Shown: one piece after another, positions 4,946 through 5,791 of the stretch
Position numbering within the stretch: position 1 is the stretch's first letter
How the letters are laid out: every line of letters begins with the position of its first letter
Assembly: GCF_022810445.1 (NCBI RefSeq)
Contig: NZ_JAACGD010000031.1
Span: 1 to 5,791 of the forward strand
Length of the DNA: 5,791 nucleotides
Reading direction: 5' to 3'
Source of the DNA: Candidatus Cardinium sp. cBcalN2
GTDB taxonomy: Bacteria; Bacteroidota; Bacteroidia; Cytophagales; Amoebophilaceae
The notes under the pieces: model-generated
Database searches by the model: none
Told to the model about the DNA's origin: nothing
Seen by the model: only the letters and a program-made list of their open reading frames with translations
Program-made: the position numbers and the translations under genes

Positions 4946-5791
4946 ATGGTTTATAAAGAAATTAAAAATAAAATTCCTTCCTTGTCCAGCTTATTACTGG
5001 CAGGGTCATTGTTTGGTGGTAGTGGTTGCAAAAACTGTGACCGCGACAAAACCCAACCTGATGCTACAGAACAAAAAGACCAGCCAGCAGCACCAGCCGA
5101 GGTACAGCCTGCTGTTAATGATGATAGTGCAGGGCAATCAGGTAATAATTCCATTCAAAGGTTGAGTGCACATCTTTCAGAAGCAATTAAAAGGTTTAAA
5201 GAAATTTTTATTACAGTTTCTGATTTGGATTACTTAAATATCAGTCGTCAGTATAAGGAAATGAACTTAAATGATATAAAAGATAAAGAAGGTCTCCAAA
5301 AAGCACTTAAAGAGGTGGTCCAAGTTATTATTGAGGACAAAAACCCTGTTGTTCCTATCCCTAATAATGTCAGACCGCGCTTGTTTGGTTTAAGTTTTGT
5401 TCCTACCCTGGCGCATTTTAAAAAATATCCTTATGCATCAGCTTCGGCTATCCAACGCATTATTAAATTCTTTAACAAGCTTTTTACTATTAAAGAAGAA
5501 TATTTCAAAAATATTGCAGATCGTCTGCCAGAGTCTGCATCAGATAATTTGATACAGAAGTTGGATGAATTGAGAAAAGAGGCAGAAGAAACTCTTCAAC
5601 CTGACTATAGATCTGTAGATAACGCAAAGGGCCATTACAGGATAATTACTGGGCCTAGCTTAGCTAGATTTTTCAACGGTAAAAGTAGGGGAGGAAAAGA
5701 TTACAGAGAAGTTAAAGTTGTCTTTGGGGCGAAAGTTAAGAATATTTGGTTAAAATTTAAACAAGCCAACCAAGGGATTCCTCAATATTCA
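4946..5791 (+). CDS. Predicted lipoprotein of unknown function, 3' end outside the window
   Basis: The frame is open from ATG 4946 through the last base, giving 282 codons without a stop. The N-terminus is a lipoprotein-type signal: Lys4, Lys7 and Lys9, a hydrophobic core LSSLLLAGSLF (13-23), then GGSGC with Cys28 as the likely lipidated residue. The lipobox is loose, as is common in Bacteroidetes. C31 gives a CKNC pair right after cleavage. Residues about 32-68 are a polar linker rich in Asp, Gln, Pro and Ala. From about 70 the protein becomes helical and Lys-rich (LSEAIKRFKEIF, IQKLDELRKEAEETL), with a basic C-terminal part (SRGGKDYREVKVVFGAKVK). I do not recognise a domain. It is expected to be anchored in the outer or inner membrane, with the body in the periplasm or outside. 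In an intracellular symbiont a host-facing role is possible but unproven. The ATG is chosen because it gives a proper signal peptide; no Shine-Dalgarno sequence is present. Confidence 0.85.
   Translation, partial: MVYKEIKNKIPSLSSLLLAGSLFGGSGCKNCDRDKTQPDATEQKDQPAAPAEVQPAVNDDSAGQSGNNSIQRLSAHLSEAIKRFKEIFITVSDLDYLNISRQYKEMNLNDIKDKEGLQKALKEVVQVIIEDKNPVVPIPNNVRPRLFGLSFVPTLAHFKKYPYASASAIQRIIKFFNKLFTIKEEYFKNIADRLPESASDNLIQKLDELRKEAEETLQPDYRSVDNAKGHYRIITGPSLARFFNGKSRGGKDYREVKVVFGAKVKNIWLKFKQANQGIPQYS

Noticed and set aside
4951..5154. 67-codon minus-strand ORF
   Set aside because: It is antisense to the start of the lipoprotein gene, whose signal peptide and linker explain the sequence.

Overview
The window looks like a piece of an AT-rich genome from the Bacteroidetes, most likely an intracellular symbiont of the Amoebophilaceae type (Cardinium/Amoebophilus-like). 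Three things point there. The UvrA protein has the Bacteroidetes flavour: no first CxxC in zinc module 1, and the block reading RVLLSRYRSKTICADCKG. None of the gene starts is preceded by a convincing Shine-Dalgarno sequence. The surroundings combine an Rpn/PD-(D/E)XK transposase-like nuclease, a decaying Fic gene and a secreted lipoprotein. The assignment is inference from recall of protein families, not from a database search.

Layout. At 20-919 (minus strand) lies an intact Rpn-family nuclease gene with a perfect or near-perfect 12-bp tandem repeat coding for six GKLE units near its C-terminus. From 920 to about 1260 is a stretch without a convincing gene. It holds a possible promoter for the Rpn gene, a 27-residue minus-strand ORF tail, a short GC-rich hairpin and a doubtful 59-codon minus-strand ORF. 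From about 1260 to 1732 (plus strand) is a broken Fic-family gene: the part after the FIC catalytic motif and the C-terminal winged-helix region can be read, but in two different frames. A hairpin at 1787-1803 follows it.

At 1881-4691 (plus) is a full-length uvrA, the damage-recognition ATPase of nucleotide excision repair, with both nucleotide-binding domains intact. A gene-poor gap of 254 bp holds a 24-codon signal-peptide-like micro-ORF and a possible promoter with TAGTTA repeats. The window ends inside a gene starting at 4946 for a predicted lipoprotein of unknown function (282 codons visible, no stop reached).

The genes do not form a pathway. uvrA is the one housekeeping gene; it sits between a mobile/defence-type nuclease plus a Fic relic on one side and an exported, lineage-specific lipoprotein on the other. 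This is typical of a shuffled symbiont genome with ongoing gene decay. I did not see a clear new multi-gene system; the best leads are the internal start and repeat tract of the Rpn gene and the unrecognised lipoprotein.
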